A DNA stretch of 56,839 bases, from assembly GCA_004380135.1 (NCBI GenBank), contig QXCR01000171.1:1-56839 (forward strand). The letters run 5' to 3'. This stretch comes from Stemphylium vesicarium. Lineage: Eukaryota > Ascomycota > Dothideomycetes > Pleosporales > Pleosporaceae. Below the pieces are notes generated by a model that saw nothing but the letters and a program-made list of their open reading frames with translations, searched no databases and was not told the DNA's origin. This document shows, piece after piece, positions 11,201 through 21,954 of this stretch (positions within the stretch are counted from its first letter, which is position 1; each line of letters begins with the position of its first letter). A program made the position numbers and the translations under genes.

Positions 11201-12810
11201 CGGACCTCCCACCAGAGCCGCGAAACTACAAACAATTCCTTGATCACCCGCGTCGAAACGACCTTCAACTTGCCATGGACGATGAGTACAATGCCCTCAT
11301 CGCCAACAGCACCTGGCGTCCCGCCACGCCGGAAGAAATCACAAAGCATGAGATCATCCCAGGCCAATGGGTCTGGAGTTACAAAGCTGACGCTCAAGGC
11401 AACCACGTTAAGGACAAAGCTCGGATGGTGGCCTGCGGCAATAGACAAAAGGAGTCAATATGGTACCGAGAAGTCTATTCCTACGTCGTCCGGACTACTA
11501 CACTCCGGGTCATTCTTGCCCTTGTCGCCTACTACGACCTTGAATGCGAGCAGATAGACATGATTACCGCCTACCTCAACGCCCACCTCACAGACGATGA
11601 TGTCGTACTGTTACGCTTGCCCGCTGGCTGCCCTGGCAACAAGACAATCGTTCGCCTCCAGCGTGGCATGTACGGACTTCGACAGTCAGCCCTGTTGTGG
11701 TATAATGACCTCAAGGCTTCACTTCACGAGCTCAGCTTCTCCCCTATTGAAGCTGATCCGTGCGTGTTTGTCAATAATACTAATTTTGGGATTATCGTTG
11801 TCTACGTCGACGACCTAATCCTAGTTACTAAGGACACCGCCAGCATGAAGGTACTTAAGGAGCGTCTCTTCAACCGATATAAGGCTCGTGACTTAGGACC
11901 AATTGGCTTCTATCTTGGTATACGTGTCCATCGGGACCGTGCTGAGCGCTCTCTCTCACTCACAATGGACAGCTACATCGACCGAGTAGTCGAAGAGCAC
12001 CATCTCACCGACGCTCCAATCGCAGACACACCATTGCCCGTCTCCGCTCTCAAACTCACTGAGCGTACGGACAAGGCTGACGACAACCTCATCCACCAAT
12101 ACCAATCTCTCGTCGCTAAGTTGCTCTACCCAACGGCCATCATACGTCCAGACCTATCCTGGCACGTCAACTATATGGCCCGCTTCGCAACTAACCCCAC
12201 AGAAGAACAACTTTCACTCCTTAAGCGTATGCTCCGGTACTATAAGGGCACCTCTACTCTTGGCATCAAATACCAGCGTACGGATGCAAAACTCGACAAT
12301 ACCTCAACGGATAACGTCTCCAACGCCGGCCTTGTGGGCTACAGCGACTCTGCCTTCGGCGACAACACTCAGCGTAAGTCCTCAGCTGGTTACGTTTTCA
12401 AGATGGCGGGTGGCGTCATCTCATTCAAATCATACCGACAACGTCTCGTTACTCTCTCCTCCACTGAGTCTGAGTACATCGCCCTCACCTACGCTGCAAA
12501 GGAAGCCTGCTGGCTCCGCCGCCTGCTTCAACAGGTCGGGTACACTGGCAATGACCTTCAGCCAACACAACTCTATACCGACAACCAATCAGCACTCAAC
12601 ATGGTCCGCAAGGACGGTCACCACGAGCGTACAAAACACATCGACAACTACTACCGGTACACCAAACAGGAGTACCAGGAAGGCAGAATCAACCTCGAGC
12701 ACGTACCAGGCATTAACATGCCAGCTGACGGTCTTACCAAGCCTCTTGACAAGCTAGAACACGCCAAGTTTATTAAGCTTATTAACATGGTCAAGGTAAC
12801 TAAGGTGTAA
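8245..12810 (+). CDS. Copia Gag-Pol polyprotein
   Basis: A single 1521-aa frame with gag, protease, integrase, reverse transcriptase and RNase H in copia order. Visible landmarks: zinc knuckle CTHCNKEHVGGLAGC (about residues 336-350); protease DTA motif in YCYDTAANRH (about 417); integrase HHCC zinc region beginning WHEIFGHAN (about 563) and closing with CPPCG; integrase core acidic residues in VDIVGP (about 625), RTDNAREF (about 686) and NGRAERANG (about 719); reverse transcriptase VYVDDLIL (about 1186); RNase H YSDSAFGD (about 1365), STESEY (about 1405) and YTDNQSA (about 1444). No internal stop or shift. Start chosen as the first in-frame ATG, 146 bases after the LTR. It looks capable of transposition. 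Confidence 0.95.
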   Translation: MTNNQTQASLTTSKTTVSVTLRADGKNWKDWIKQLTNYAAAEGAFRVLDGAACPIFDDSNTKYDQMDLLTPALSAGMTPQQVRAAWSTAEDTNKLLRPYNDDLRRRKEDDQRAHEQWVSRDARLQNTILSSIVQSLVPQVRNCPTANDMYKVLKELNNSTDYANAAAAWTAFIDLRADSCKSVREYIGKLRENINDLAVQGIHIAWKKPQTTGVSATDSASELMVIHMLHGLEKVIPEWVEDRNNDLRQGSTWTIDALISSVEDHIRNAAEEPVKTFTTISKEKEEKRVMQRLTQKPNNNRSQSTASTAAATATLPTRSATPQNATWTPRPPKTLCTHCNKEHVGGLAGCWKLHPHLMPDSVRQQRAANAKANVSLTDNSAKNDAADSTYTSIFTTISPAIIQKAVKNADYRKRYCYDTAANRHVFNDRSKFVTYVPIKNNDVKGSTGSTAAIGEGIVRLHVVKSDGTTHDIHLSHVLHCPDFATNVVSQAPFKRKGAWYHSGKDKLYNSTDEELAYLPEIDGIPNFLVVTDPSEAPAALSFASLHAYRTSPEEPTTTRTADEWHEIFGHANMDILKRTAKAVKGMVISTNSLSDCPPCGLSKSHKVISRKPQDVPNTHLGMIHVDIVGPISPMGRNGELYWMLITSGKTGQQWIFTADTRAALGVKLTDWCKQMKAKGLTVITIRTDNAREFINNRTTAYFNDNGITIEASPPYDPTRNGRAERANGITATRIRTALIAAGLPKEFWPWASEYITYLRNLSVTSAPDGDTTPLEAWNRELNYPNPVPNVAKLQAFGHAGYVYIPAEKRVKGEKFEPRAIRGHLIGMVGQSMYKMWIPETDSVLVTSSVKFDKYSKAPTERPSAQPPLQSPSQSPQSHPRIGRFQPLLERLSMDEQPAPGGEDEDPGLPQAGNPNDFDGFEEPQVNTPKPTRNNNVAPRREDINADFSEKHIIHGPRTRRARVNFSSATFDYCFAMALVRPTIKLADLPPEPRNYKQFLDHPRRNDLQLAMDDEYNALIANSTWRPATPEEITKHEIIPGQWVWSYKADAQGNHVKDKARMVACGNRQKESIWYREVYSYVVRTTTLRVILALVAYYDLECEQIDMITAYLNAHLTDDDVVLLRLPAGCPGNKTIVRLQRGMYGLRQSALLWYNDLKASLHELSFSPIEADPCVFVNNTNFGIIVVYVDDLILVTKDTASMKVLKERLFNRYKARDLGPIGFYLGIRVHRDRAERSLSLTMDSYIDRVVEEHHLTDAPIADTPLPVSALKLTERTDKADDNLIHQYQSLVAKLLYPTAIIRPDLSWHVNYMARFATNPTEEQLSLLKRMLRYYKGTSTLGIKYQRTDAKLDNTSTDNVSNAGLVGYSDSAFGDNTQRKSSAGYVFKMAGGVISFKSYRQRLVTLSSTESEYIALTYAAKEACWLRRLLQQVGYTGNDLQPTQLYTDNQSALNMVRKDGHHERTKHIDNYYRYTKQEYQEGRINLEHVPGINMPADGLTKPLDKLEHAKFIKLINMVKVTKV

Positions 12811-12881
12811 CGCATTCCTTTTAGGAAAGTGTATATAGTTTCTCTCATATTTCGTTCGTTCACAAGGCTTCCACCTCGTTC

Positions 12882-12890
12882 AGGGGGGTG
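12882..12890 (+). promoter_or_regulatory. Polypurine tract
   Basis: AGGGGGGTG lies immediately before the 3' LTR, where plus-strand DNA synthesis of an LTR element is primed. Confidence 0.75.
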
Positions 12891-13073
12891 TGTCAGCTAC
12901 CGTGTGGGCCTCAGGGTATATGACCCAGGTTCCATCCCATCTCTCACTCACTCCAGGCTAGTACGTACAAGGCTTAGCGCCCACAACGCTAGCCAGCAGA
13001 GATATAGATCTCAGTTCCCGTAGCATAATATACAACACGATTCACCACATGTTCTATCCCAGTGCTACTGACA
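12891..13073 (+). repeat. Copia 3' LTR
   Basis: 183 bp, same sequence as the 5' LTR by eye and followed directly by the AGTTG duplication. The LTR-borne open frames seen here and at 7783-7986 are not genes. Confidence 0.95.
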
Positions 13074-13129
13074 AGTTGTAAAGCATGTGATCGTTTACGC
13101 TGCAAATCCGCGCAGAAACTCAGACTTGC

Positions 13130-13487
13130 CTAAGAAGCATATCGAAAGTATGACGCCCAAAATTTCCCACACCAGCGATGTGAATGGTACACCTCTCCAG
13201 AGAACAGGTCCGAGAGATCTGCTGAGTGGACGCTCTGGAGTGCTCGGACTGTCATTTTGTGTGAACACCTCAGCTTCGTTCTGATCGAGAATGCTAGCGT
13301 CGCCGCTCTGGCGTGCATCTGGTCCATGGTTGAACCTGGTCAATTCTTCATCACCTGCTGTTGCTTCCGATTGGTGAGCTCGGAGACCAAGAATGGAAGA
13401 CGTCGCCCTGTGCTCATTCAATAATTCGATATAATCAGAACTTGTGTTGGTTTCCGCAGAGCCGCGCGGATGCAGCTGATGGGTCAT
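13130..13487 (-). pseudogene. Interrupted fungal membrane-protein gene, first exon
   Basis: ATG at 13487 (an in-frame alternative is at 13514) opens a 119-codon exon: a polar N-terminus followed by the hydrophobic segment SLVWEILGVILSICFL. Frame and family logic place the splice donor as GCAAGT at 13129, a GC-AG intron whose acceptor is at 7898-7900 on the far side of the copia element; without the element the intron would be 69 nt (74 nt counting one 5-bp target copy). The joined phase (1 plus 2) agrees with the downstream exon, which supports the reading. Because the gene also lacks its 3' end it is listed as a pseudogene; whether a truncated transcript is made cannot be told. Confidence 0.55.
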
Positions 13488-13514
13488 CCTCGAATAAATG
13501 AGGCTACAAAACAC

Positions 13515-14610
13515 TCCAGGTAAGGTATGCGATATACAAGTGTGATGCCGGGCAAAAGTCTATGATAGTTGGCGGTGAGGACTGGGGTGTAGTTGTGGCA
13601 AAGTTATGCCGTGAGGTGAGCATCATAAGTTGCCAACTAGTTGCACGTAATCTCGAAACCGAAACAAATACACGAGGCGGGGGATTACCGGCCGCAGTTA
13701 TGGTTGTGCTTTAGACGCGAATGGGACCGGCCAAGGAATAAGCCGGCTTGCCTCGACGCACGACTCCGTCATACTGCATTCAAGAAACTCCTGTACTCGT
13801 GTGTGCTTTCACCGTCTTGCGATGCGTGCACCCCGTCGTAGCTTACAACGGGCTGGGTGCTAGATCGTAATGACAACGACATCGTGGATAAATCTTAGTT
13901 GCCTTCGGCTGCAAAGATTATCGACGGGAACGTGGTAAGATTGTTTACGCAACGAAAGCGCCGGTCATTTGATAAAGCTGCCTGCTGACTACGTATGCCC
14001 TGAGGCAAGGCAATTTTTTCGGCATGGTGAAACGATCGGGGCCAGCCTTTTCGCACAAGACAGGCTGAACACCAACGACCCCACCCCCACCACAACTATG
14101 GACCAGCACCGATGACATTTCGCATGCGCAAACCGAATATTATTGGAGGCTTGCTTGTGCAGTTTGTGACACGCTAGTGTATCAGTGAATGCAGGCCGTC
14201 GTCAGCAAGGCGTGTGCGACGAGTACGACAGAGACAAGACGGCCACTGTGCATCAAAAATGTGTCCGACAGGGAAGGCAGACATGCGCAGCACCTGATCC
14301 CGAACCTCTGAACTGTTTTGTCGTTGTTGTTATAGTGAAGGTCATTGCGCTAATCATCGAGCATCGACTGCGCTACTGCTGCTGTGTCGTGTGGATGTAG
14401 GCGACGGGGAGGGTTAGCAGCTTGTGACATTCTGCGTGTCGCGTTTTACGGCAGCGCAGGCAGGCACCGGTAGCATCGCGTCCGCCGTCGCCAGCTCGAC
14501 CCCAAGCGCGCACATCCACACAACGATGTAATCTTTGCAGCAGCAGTCGACGCACCATTTGAAATTGTTACAAGGGATGCAGGATGGGATGGCCAGTATT
14601 GGAGAAATGC
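13515..14610. other. No gene recognised
   Basis: About 1.1 kb of normal-composition DNA. The short open frames (for example plus 13641-13841 and minus 13895-14095) have no family pattern and no supporting splice sites. Confidence 0.4.
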
Positions 14611-14800
14611 TGTCAGTGATTGCGTGCAGGCAGTGCGGGGAGAATTGAAGGATTAAACTGAGGTTGTATTGCAGATGCTATGGAAAGTTTATATAGGTGA
14701 GTGACCGTCAATAAGGCTAGCCTAGATAGGCGTAGCTCGCTAAGGTGAGTAGTCGCGAGGAGGTGAAGAGCAGAAACAGTAGAGACCCCAAACCGTGACA
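14611..14800. repeat. Solo LTR, family A, copy 1
   Basis: 190 bp running from TGTCAGTGATT to CAAACCGTGACA, homologous along its length to 19171-19353 (shared GAATTGAAGGATT, CGCTAAGGTGAGTAG, GAGACCCCAAACCGTGACA). No target duplication is visible, unlike copy 2, perhaps because of recombination or edge decay. Confidence 0.65.
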
Positions 14801-15533
14801 TGTGTCGATAGGGCCAAAGTAGATGTGAGATGGGTGACCCCGCATGAGACGAAGGTTAATTCCCAACGGACCAACGCCAGACGGCAATTGAGCAGCAGCA
14901 ATTGGAAGCCAGAGGCTGGAAAAACCACTAGGCGTAGAATTCAACACCAGAAGTAGCTGCTTAGGGCAGAAGAGAAGAAACATAACCGTGTGAGGCAGCC
15001 AAGGTCGAAGGAAGAGCGCAATCGCAGGCGTGCTGGATCGCGTGCGGAAATCGACCCGCGCAAGGCAGCAAGAGCAGCTTAGTAACACGATCGCGACGCT
15101 CAGAAAAGTATGCAATTGCCTAAACAGGGTAAAAGCCCGGCCTCACATTGACCACAGTCAAAAACATCGAAGCAGCGTAATGGTGCTGGCGTGCGCATGC
15201 CGCGCGTGGCTCATAAGGGCGCGCCCCCCTCCAGAAAGGATAGCAGTGCTCGCAGAATCATCGCTTCAAGAAAAATGAGATAGCTAAAATATGTGTGATA
15301 GGCAACAGAATAGTTCACCAGCTTTTCCCGCGATAGTCACTTTCATGCGTGGCTCAGTAACCTCAGTTCTATATGGTGGTCAAAGGTGGTGGGTTGTACA
15401 TCACGAGTCCGTGTGCAGTATCATTCGTTCCGACATGTCCAAGACTCGGAGAAATCCCTAATTAGGGAATTCGAAAACTTTGCTTACATGTAAAAAGAAA
15501 GTCAACCAGCTTCAGCGCACGAATATTCTAAAC
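14801..15533. other. Upstream region of the cluster, no gene recognised
   Basis: No coding pattern. The sequence TCGGAGA at 15446-15452, 81 bases before the first cluster gene, recurs in two other cluster promoters. Confidence 0.4.
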
Positions 15534-16486
15534 ATGGCGACTACAACGATTGCAGAGCAACAGCTGAAACATACAAGTCTTAGCTGGACTAGCTCTCAGC
15601 AATCTACCGGAACCGTTTTGCCTCGAAACGTCCATACTACTTTCAATTATTATAAAGATCCTGGAGACGGTACTGAGCATGCCCCAAGCCTCGCCGGGAA
15701 AAGAGCTACATTCAATCAACCTTCTGTCGACCTCGAGCATGTGGTGACAGACATTACAGACAGTGTGGACATTTATACCCTAGACAGTCACGGGTTTCAG
15801 CTATTTCCACATGCAAGCAAAGAGAAAGATTTCCTTGATGATGAGCACATCAAAGTGGTTTACTACCCTGAGATCGAAAAATTGGTCTACGACATGTAAG
15901 GTTACCTTTCAGATCAAAGTTTCGAGGCTCATAAAAGGCTATTAGAACAAGTGCCTCGCGTGTCCACATTTTCGATCACACAATCCGTCGACCAAATCCC
16001 ACTGCTCTCGATTCGGACGATGAACGTCGACCAGTGAAACGAGTACACATTGACCAGTCCGAAGACGCTGCATTCAACCACGTCAAGCGCCACCTTGGTG
16101 AAGACGCTGAACGCCTGTCGCAGAGCCGTTTTCAAATCCTTAATACCTGGCGTCCAATCAGGACCATTTACCGGGATCCCTTTGCCGTCTGCAGCTCTCA
16201 CTCAGTCCCAGACGAGGACATTCTACCAGTCAAATTGATTTATTCTGATTGGGTTGGCGAGCCCTGCACGATCCTACCAAATCGGAATCATGCCTGGTAC
16301 TACAAGTATGCGCAAACCCCAGAAGAGGTCATGATATTTAAGTGCTACGAATGGAAAAAGGATGGTAGAGCCAGAAGAGTTCCACACAGCGCGTTTGTGG
16401 ATGAAGAGATGGTTAACAAGGAGCCACGCCAAAGCATCGAGGTTAGAGCGCTAGTTTTTTATGAAGATGACACAGAAAGGGAGTAG
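15534..16486 (+). CDS. asaB hydroxylase/desaturase family oxygenase (GA4-desaturase-like)
   Basis: Two exons, 15534-15895 and 15946-16486 (intron GTAAGG...TTAG), give a 300-aa protein. Start is the ATG in AAACATGGCG. Family landmarks: FNYYKDPGDGTEH near the N-terminus, a central VHIFDHTIRRPNP produced exactly at the splice, VHIDQSEDAAFNHV, and PNRNHAWYYKYAQTPEEVM near the C-terminus. These belong to the asaB family, which includes the gibberellin-cluster GA4 desaturase and CmcJ-like proteins and is related to 2-oxoglutarate-dependent oxygenases. It should hydroxylate or desaturate a pathway intermediate. It is the left-most member of the cluster and reads the same way as the adjacent P450. 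Substrate unknown. Confidence 0.85.
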
Positions 16487-17120
16487 CAACTGACTGAACT
16501 GTCTCGCCAGTCGCATTATATCTTATCAACTCGTGTTATCCAGTGATAAGTTGAGCAATTGTTTAGTAGGCCAGTTTTGAGCTGGCAAGATAACTGTCTT
16601 TTTTGGTAACATATTTTTGCGCGTGGCGATCGGCCTCGCGTAACGATCACCAAGATTCACGTAGGCCACCCAAACTCTGTTGAGGCGCTAAATATAGGCT
16701 CATCTCCTTGTGGCAAAACTAACAGAATGTGACCTCAGCACTAGCTACTAGCCCCGCTTCCAAATTAGTGCTCGACTAAGCGGAGTCTTAGCGCCAAAAC
16801 GGTGTACCGAACAGGCCCCAAGTTCAAGGGCCAAACGATCGGTCATGTTCCTATTTTGTACAATACCCGAAAACGGGACATGCCCCACTGAGCTCCATAA
16901 TTACTATTTGCGAGAAACCCTTCCAGGCCGGCCGAGTGATATGTGCTTGTGTATAAGGCTGGTTGATATGAGGATTCACCATTGTCATCTTAGACCGTAA
17001 CTATCTTGTTGTGAAAATGGGACAGAGTCATACGGTATCAGGCGCCATTGTAATCTTTGTACAGTAAATCCCCTCCATACTTGTGACCCTGTGTATGCTA
17101 ACATGCTTGAAAGTTGATAG

Positions 17121-18920
17121 GTTATATCTTCTTTCAACTCATGTACAACGTTTTCTTCCACCCGCTAGCCAAATTCCCTGGCCCGTTCCTCGCTCGATCA
17201 ACACTGGTAAGCGTAGCAGTCAGTCTCAAAACCCACTTTATTGATCTCACTAGCTATGGCGCATGTACCATTCCATGCGCGGTCACTTCCATCTTGTCAT
17301 TCAAGAACAACATGAGCGATACGGTCAGTCTATCTAAAAGTTTATCATATCGAGTGAAATTCATCTTCGCTAGGCAGCGTTTTTCGCGTCTCACCCAATG
17401 AATTGTCCTTCTCATCCTTCCGATCGTGGAAAGACATATACGGCCACGCCACGTCTGGAAAACCAGTCTTGATCAAAAGCGAGTTTTATGATATGTACGG
17501 TGCCGCGTTTGAATCGCTCTGCATCGGTAGCGAACGTGATCCTACACATCATTCGCGAATGAAGAAGTCTTTGTCGGCAGCGTTCTCGACGAAAGCACTA
17601 GCGGAACAAGAAAATATAATGCAGCGCTGTATCAATCAATTTGTAGCGCGAATTAAAAGAGATGGTGCCGGTAAACAAGGAATGAATATGACGAAGTGGT
17701 TTGAGATGATCTCTTTCGACATATTAGGCGAGATGGCATTTGGGGAGAGTTTTGGGTGTGTTGAGAACGGTATGAAGCTGATTGGCACATTACGTTTGAG
17801 GGAGTCTAACCCAACCAAGGAAAGAGCAGCGCATGGTCAGATATGATTGTTGAGCATCTTTTCTACATTACGGTGCTAGATAATCTTCGAAGGATACCAT
17901 TTTCTGTAGCGCTAGGCAAAATATTGTTGCCATGGATGACAGTCGAAGTACGCGATCGTCATGCAAAATACAGCAGAGAAAAGGTAGCGAGGTAAGTGCT
18001 CAGATCTCAGCGTGAGATGAGGAGGGCAAGGCATCTGACGAAAAAAAAGGAGACTCAACAGTGAAAGTGATCGCCAGGACTTTCTGACAAACGTTTCGGA
18101 AAAAGTCAAGGCTGGCGAATTGTCTCAAGAGGAGATGACGGCACATGCGTCTACTTTGGTGTAAGTGAACTCATTTTAACCGTCTTTCCAAATTACTTAT
18201 GAAACAAATCCCAGAATTGCAGGAGGAGAAACTGTTGCGACATTTCTCGCAGGAGTGACGTACTTTCTACTCAAAAATCCCAAAGTCTATAGCAAACTCC
18301 AAGATGAGATCAGGACCAGTTTTAGGTCTCCAGATGACATTACTGCCACATTGGCAATGCAACTTCCTTACCTACAAGCCGTAATATCAGAAGGACTGAG
18401 AATCTATCAGCCGGGATCACAGGGCTTCCCAAGAATTTCTCCGGGTGCGATAATTGATGGTCATTGGGTTCCGAAAGGTGTAAGTAAACAGTTCTGAGAT
18501 ATTATACCAAGGAGCTAATTGGAGAGTGATAGGCGGAAGTATATACAAGCGCATGGACAGTCGTGCACGATGAAAAGAATTTTCACGAACCATACACCTT
18601 CAAACCCGAAAGGTGGTTGGATTCTGGTTGTACGGATAATTTGCGTGCCAGCCAGCCCTTTTCTCTCGGTCCTAGAGGCTGTCTTGGGAAGAAGTAAGTT
18701 TCGTCCTACCGAGTTTGAATACGGTCAGGTTGTTCTTTAGCTAATAACGTTTAGCTTTGCATACTTCGAAATGAGTTTGATTCTAGCGAAGATGCATTTC
18801 CAATGTGATTTAAAACTTGTAAATTCTACATTAGATTGGTTGAAAGATAGCCATCTGCATGTTATGTGGTGGAAGCCTGAACTATACATTAGGTTTAAGC
18901 CTGCAAATACTAGACTATAG
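17121..18920 (+). CDS. Cytochrome P450, first cluster paralog; start exon unresolved
   Basis: Eight exons with consistent phases: 17121-17206, 17254-17323, 17374-17769, 17820-17991, 18062-18160, 18215-18479, 18533-18693, 18755-18920 (about 471 codons). Landmarks in order: FFHPLAKFPGPFLARSTL, SPNELSFSSFRSWKDIYG, I-helix IAGGETVATFL, EGLRIY (ExxR), FKPERW, and heme loop FSLGPRGCLGK with the ligand Cys. It resembles CYP65-type secondary-metabolism P450s. The first exon with the membrane anchor is not settled: an ATG at 17017 gives a hydrophobic start, but no GT-AG intron joins it in frame. Either the start exon is elsewhere or a small indel broke it. Paralog of the P450 at 23579-25441. Confidence 0.8.
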
Positions 18921-19170
18921 AGTTGAAATAGTTAATGTGCCGTACGGTTTTTACTGCAAGAGATTTTAAAGTTAGATCTGTTATTCTATAAAGCTATGCT
19001 AGAAACTATATATCTATATTACTTTACTCTATAATTAGTAGGTAGCTTGGAGATTAAGTGTTTGTAGAGGGTTGTCTTTAATAGTCTTATTTATTCCAAG
19101 AGAGTGCCAGGACGCAGCCCTGCACTACTACGCCATGCAACCAAAGAGGCACGTATGATCAGTGAACTAC

Positions 19171-19353
19171 TGTCAAGGATAGAGTGCAGGAAGAATTGAA
19201 GGATTGAACTGAGGTTGTATTGTGTGAGGCTACAAACAGAATATGTAGGTTGGTGACAGCAAACAGTGCTAGTCCCAGATAGGCATAGCTCGCTAAGGTG
19301 AGTAGCCGCGAGGAGGTGAAGAGCAGGAGCAGTAGAGACCCCAAACCGTGACA
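19171..19353. repeat. Solo LTR, family A, copy 2
   Basis: 183 bp from TGTCAAGGATAG to AACCGTGACA, flanked by ACTAC at 19166-19170 and 19354-19358, a perfect 5-bp target duplication. Read on the minus strand it begins TGTCACGGTTTGGGG, sharing its first dozen bases with LTR families B and C of this window. Confidence 0.85.
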
Positions 19354-19522
19354 ACTACTGACCATGGTGCAGGATAGTATATATCGTCATCTGGCCTGAC
19401 ACGGCCTGACAGAGAGTGCCTATCACCAGTTTTCTCGTAAGGTAAATCATCCATCTCACGGCAGGCTGCCTCTCGGCCTGCCAGAAATCAAAAGTCAAAG
19501 CAAAAAAATTGTCTTAACAGTC

Positions 19523-21170
19523 TCATTTAATGTGTAGAATGCCGATCATTTCGCTTAAGGCTTTATGTAATTCTTGAATTCTCACCATCACAGGCCTTAA
19601 TGTAGCTTGGTGCCTGTTTCCATGAGGTGCTCGCACTTTATCGCTTAAGATATTCGTGAATGCTGCCAATTGCTTGACCTGCAAGACGATTAGGAAACCG
19701 AAGATGTCGCACTTTTCTTGCATGGTATCTATTCGATACCCATCTAATAAGAATACATCTTGGTTGTGACTTTGAGATTCGTCGCTTATCGATGAATGCT
19801 TCTGAGGCGAGGACGCAAAATGCAGATTATCTTCCCAGCTTCTTGAGATATCTTCCAGTATTCCCATCAATTTCTCGAGAAGCAGGATTGAAAAGGTTAT
19901 GGCTCTCGAGTCGTACCAGCATTTCCTACACTGGATTGTCGATCCGCATTGCGCAAAGGTGCCTTTCACAAAATATAAAGACTGCTCTGCAATACTGAGA
20001 TCGTCCACCTTAGAATGATTCTGAGCTTGCTCCAACGCCCTGAGGATGAGATCCATGCAACCACATAGGGTAAGTTCCTGGATATGTAAATTGGGTCTCG
20101 TAGTGGCGGTTTTATGTCCTCGGACCAATGCTTCCGCTGCTGGAATTAACCCTGGGCTTTTTTCTCCTGATGCAGGGAGGGAGTAATCTCTACTCTTGGC
20201 ATTTTGCGGCGTGGTTTCCACAGGGAAAAGGCATTGAGCGTTGACATCAGCCGTCTGCTCGCCGAATGCGACCGACACGACGTTGCAATCTGTTTCATCT
20301 GCCTGCAGTTAATATCGCCTTGATTACTGCTTAGATTCATGACAGGATGACCTGGTGATTGGGACATAAGATGGAATGGGCCTTACCTGGAAATGCCCCA
20401 GTGTTCGTGCTATCGTCGTCGGCGGTAGCTCGAGTTCCGGAAGAGCCGATTGGCGACAAAGTGTCATCAGGATATGGGTCCGTGGATACGTCTAAAGCAT
20501 CAATGTCAAGGATTGGATAACTCGAATCGTAGGCTGATACATCTGACAAGATCGAGTCCAGGAAGGTGAGATCGGAGGAAGTAGTAGGCGTTATAGCGGA
20601 TACCGTGTTCGAAGACACATAGGAAGGCACTGTGCAACCTCCTTGGCCCACTGAATCACTTTCCTGGAACCCTGTGTGGGTATCAGGAGGAGTGAGTGTG
20701 ATGACTTTGCCAGATTTCTCATGCTCCGACGTTGCCTTTGACGCATCATCCTTCTGAGGTATGGTTGCACTGTGGTTCTTAGGAACGCCCTCTTCTCTCT
20801 GCAAACGTACTTCATCACTGGTCTTTGCTGCGACAATCGATCGACATAAAGAGATCCTTCTTTTTTTACGCCGATGTGCCTGAGGAGAAGCAGGATATGT
20901 GCAAGTGACGTTTAGATCTCGACACCGATCACAACCGAATCTGTGGGCGGAGCATTTTAACTGGATCAGCAAAATTCACCGTTAGTCAACTTCCCATTAT
21001 ATGCCTGTAACTGGCAAATCTAAAAATGCTTTGGAGGGACTTACCTTTTTTGCACGACATCTCTCGCAGGCAAACTGGTAGATTTGACTCCCAGACAGAG
21101 GTGGTAAGCTAGTATTCGATATGCAAACAATTTCGCCATCTCGTGCTTCTTTTCGGAAAGTGGCAAACAT
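19523..21170 (-). CDS. Zn2Cys6 transcription factor, AflR-like
   Basis: Three exons, 21170-21045, 20960-20387 and 20298-19523, give 491 aa. The DNA-binding zinc cluster is split by the first intron: CERCRAKK in exon 1 and LKCSAHRFGCDRCRDLNVTC in exon 2, giving the six cysteines with C-x2-C-x6-C-x6-C-x2-C-x6-C spacing, followed by basic HRRKKRR. The C-terminal part has CGCMDLILRALEQ and CRKCWYDSRAITFSILLLEKL, as in the AflR-type regulatory domain. It lies inside the cluster and diverges from the dioxygenase at 22281 across a 1.1-kb promoter, so it is the likely pathway-specific activator. The second acceptor (GCAG before 20298) was chosen to keep frame. Confidence 0.88.
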
Positions 21171-21331
21171 AATCTTATGACAAAGTGGATGAGCACCTCG
21201 AAAAATTCTTAACTATTACTCCAACTTAATTTCATGCGAGTGAGAACAAATCTGGTTGAGAGGCCACCTCTACTTCTCGCATCTCGTATAAGACCCACGG
21301 AGCTTCCAGAAGCTAATAACACCCCGCCTTC

Positions 21332-21457
21332 TGTGAGCGGTGTGTTAGCGCAACGCTACTTGCAACGGTTTACAAAAAGTGCCCAGCCGCCCTTTGTGAG
21401 CGGTGTGTTAGTGCAACACCAATCGCAACGATTTACAAGGAGTGCTTGGCCGCTTTT
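21332..21457. repeat. Tandem duplication of a 63-bp unit
   Basis: Units at 21332-21394 and 21395-21457 both begin TGTGAGCGGTGTGTTAG and contain GCAACG(G/A)TTTACAA, differing at scattered sites. They lie in the divergent promoter between the regulator and the dioxygenase. Confidence 0.7.
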
Positions 21458-21954
21458 GGTTCCATACAGAGGCTGACGTGATTGCTTCCCCCGCACCAGG
21501 GTTCGGTCTCAGGCCAATGGTCAAATCGGATCGCCATCTCAAATGGCCCGTCGGCTGCCCAACATCTACCCTTGGTATCTCGCATCGCCAGTCACCAGGA
21601 GCATTTGTCCATGCATCTTCATTCGACGAAGAGAGGCGACCATATCTTTTCATGACTAGTGTTGACTCGTCCAGTATAGCATGCATTTAGCAACATTTCA
21701 ATCGTGTGCAAACATAGAAAATCGAACAGGAGAATTCCATGCTTTTGTCGCGCACCGCCACGTGATGAAAATGTTTAATTTACTGTAGTAACCATGATCG
21801 AGCTGTGTGTTGCAATAACACTCGTGTGTCCTGTATCCTGCAAGTCATAACTCGACGCTATTCTTCCTAACATCTATTAGACCTACCGTCTAACATCAAG
21901 GTTCGACATGGATCAAGCTTGAAAGAAACCGAAGCGGTGAAACCTTTAACATGT

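Larger units (their letters stand above)
7911..13078 (+). mobile_element. Intact Ty1/copia retrotransposon with target duplication
   Basis: The element itself is 7916-13073 and is bordered by AGTTG at 7911-7915 and again at 13074-13078, a perfect 5-bp target-site duplication. By eye the two 183-bp LTRs are identical. A primer binding site, one uninterrupted polyprotein frame and a polypurine tract are all present. Matching LTRs and no RIP stops mean the insertion is recent compared with the decayed elements on its left. It lies antisense inside an intron of the minus-strand membrane-protein gene. Confidence 0.95.

Noticed and set aside
10946..11557. 203-codon plus-strand frame in a second frame of the copia element
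   Set aside because: It overlaps the polyprotein, which carries all expected motifs; low-complexity Ser/Thr content marks it as a shadow.
14613..14801. Minus-strand frames here and at 19091-19354 with similar proteins
   Set aside because: The similarity comes from the shared solo LTR family A, not from a duplicated gene.
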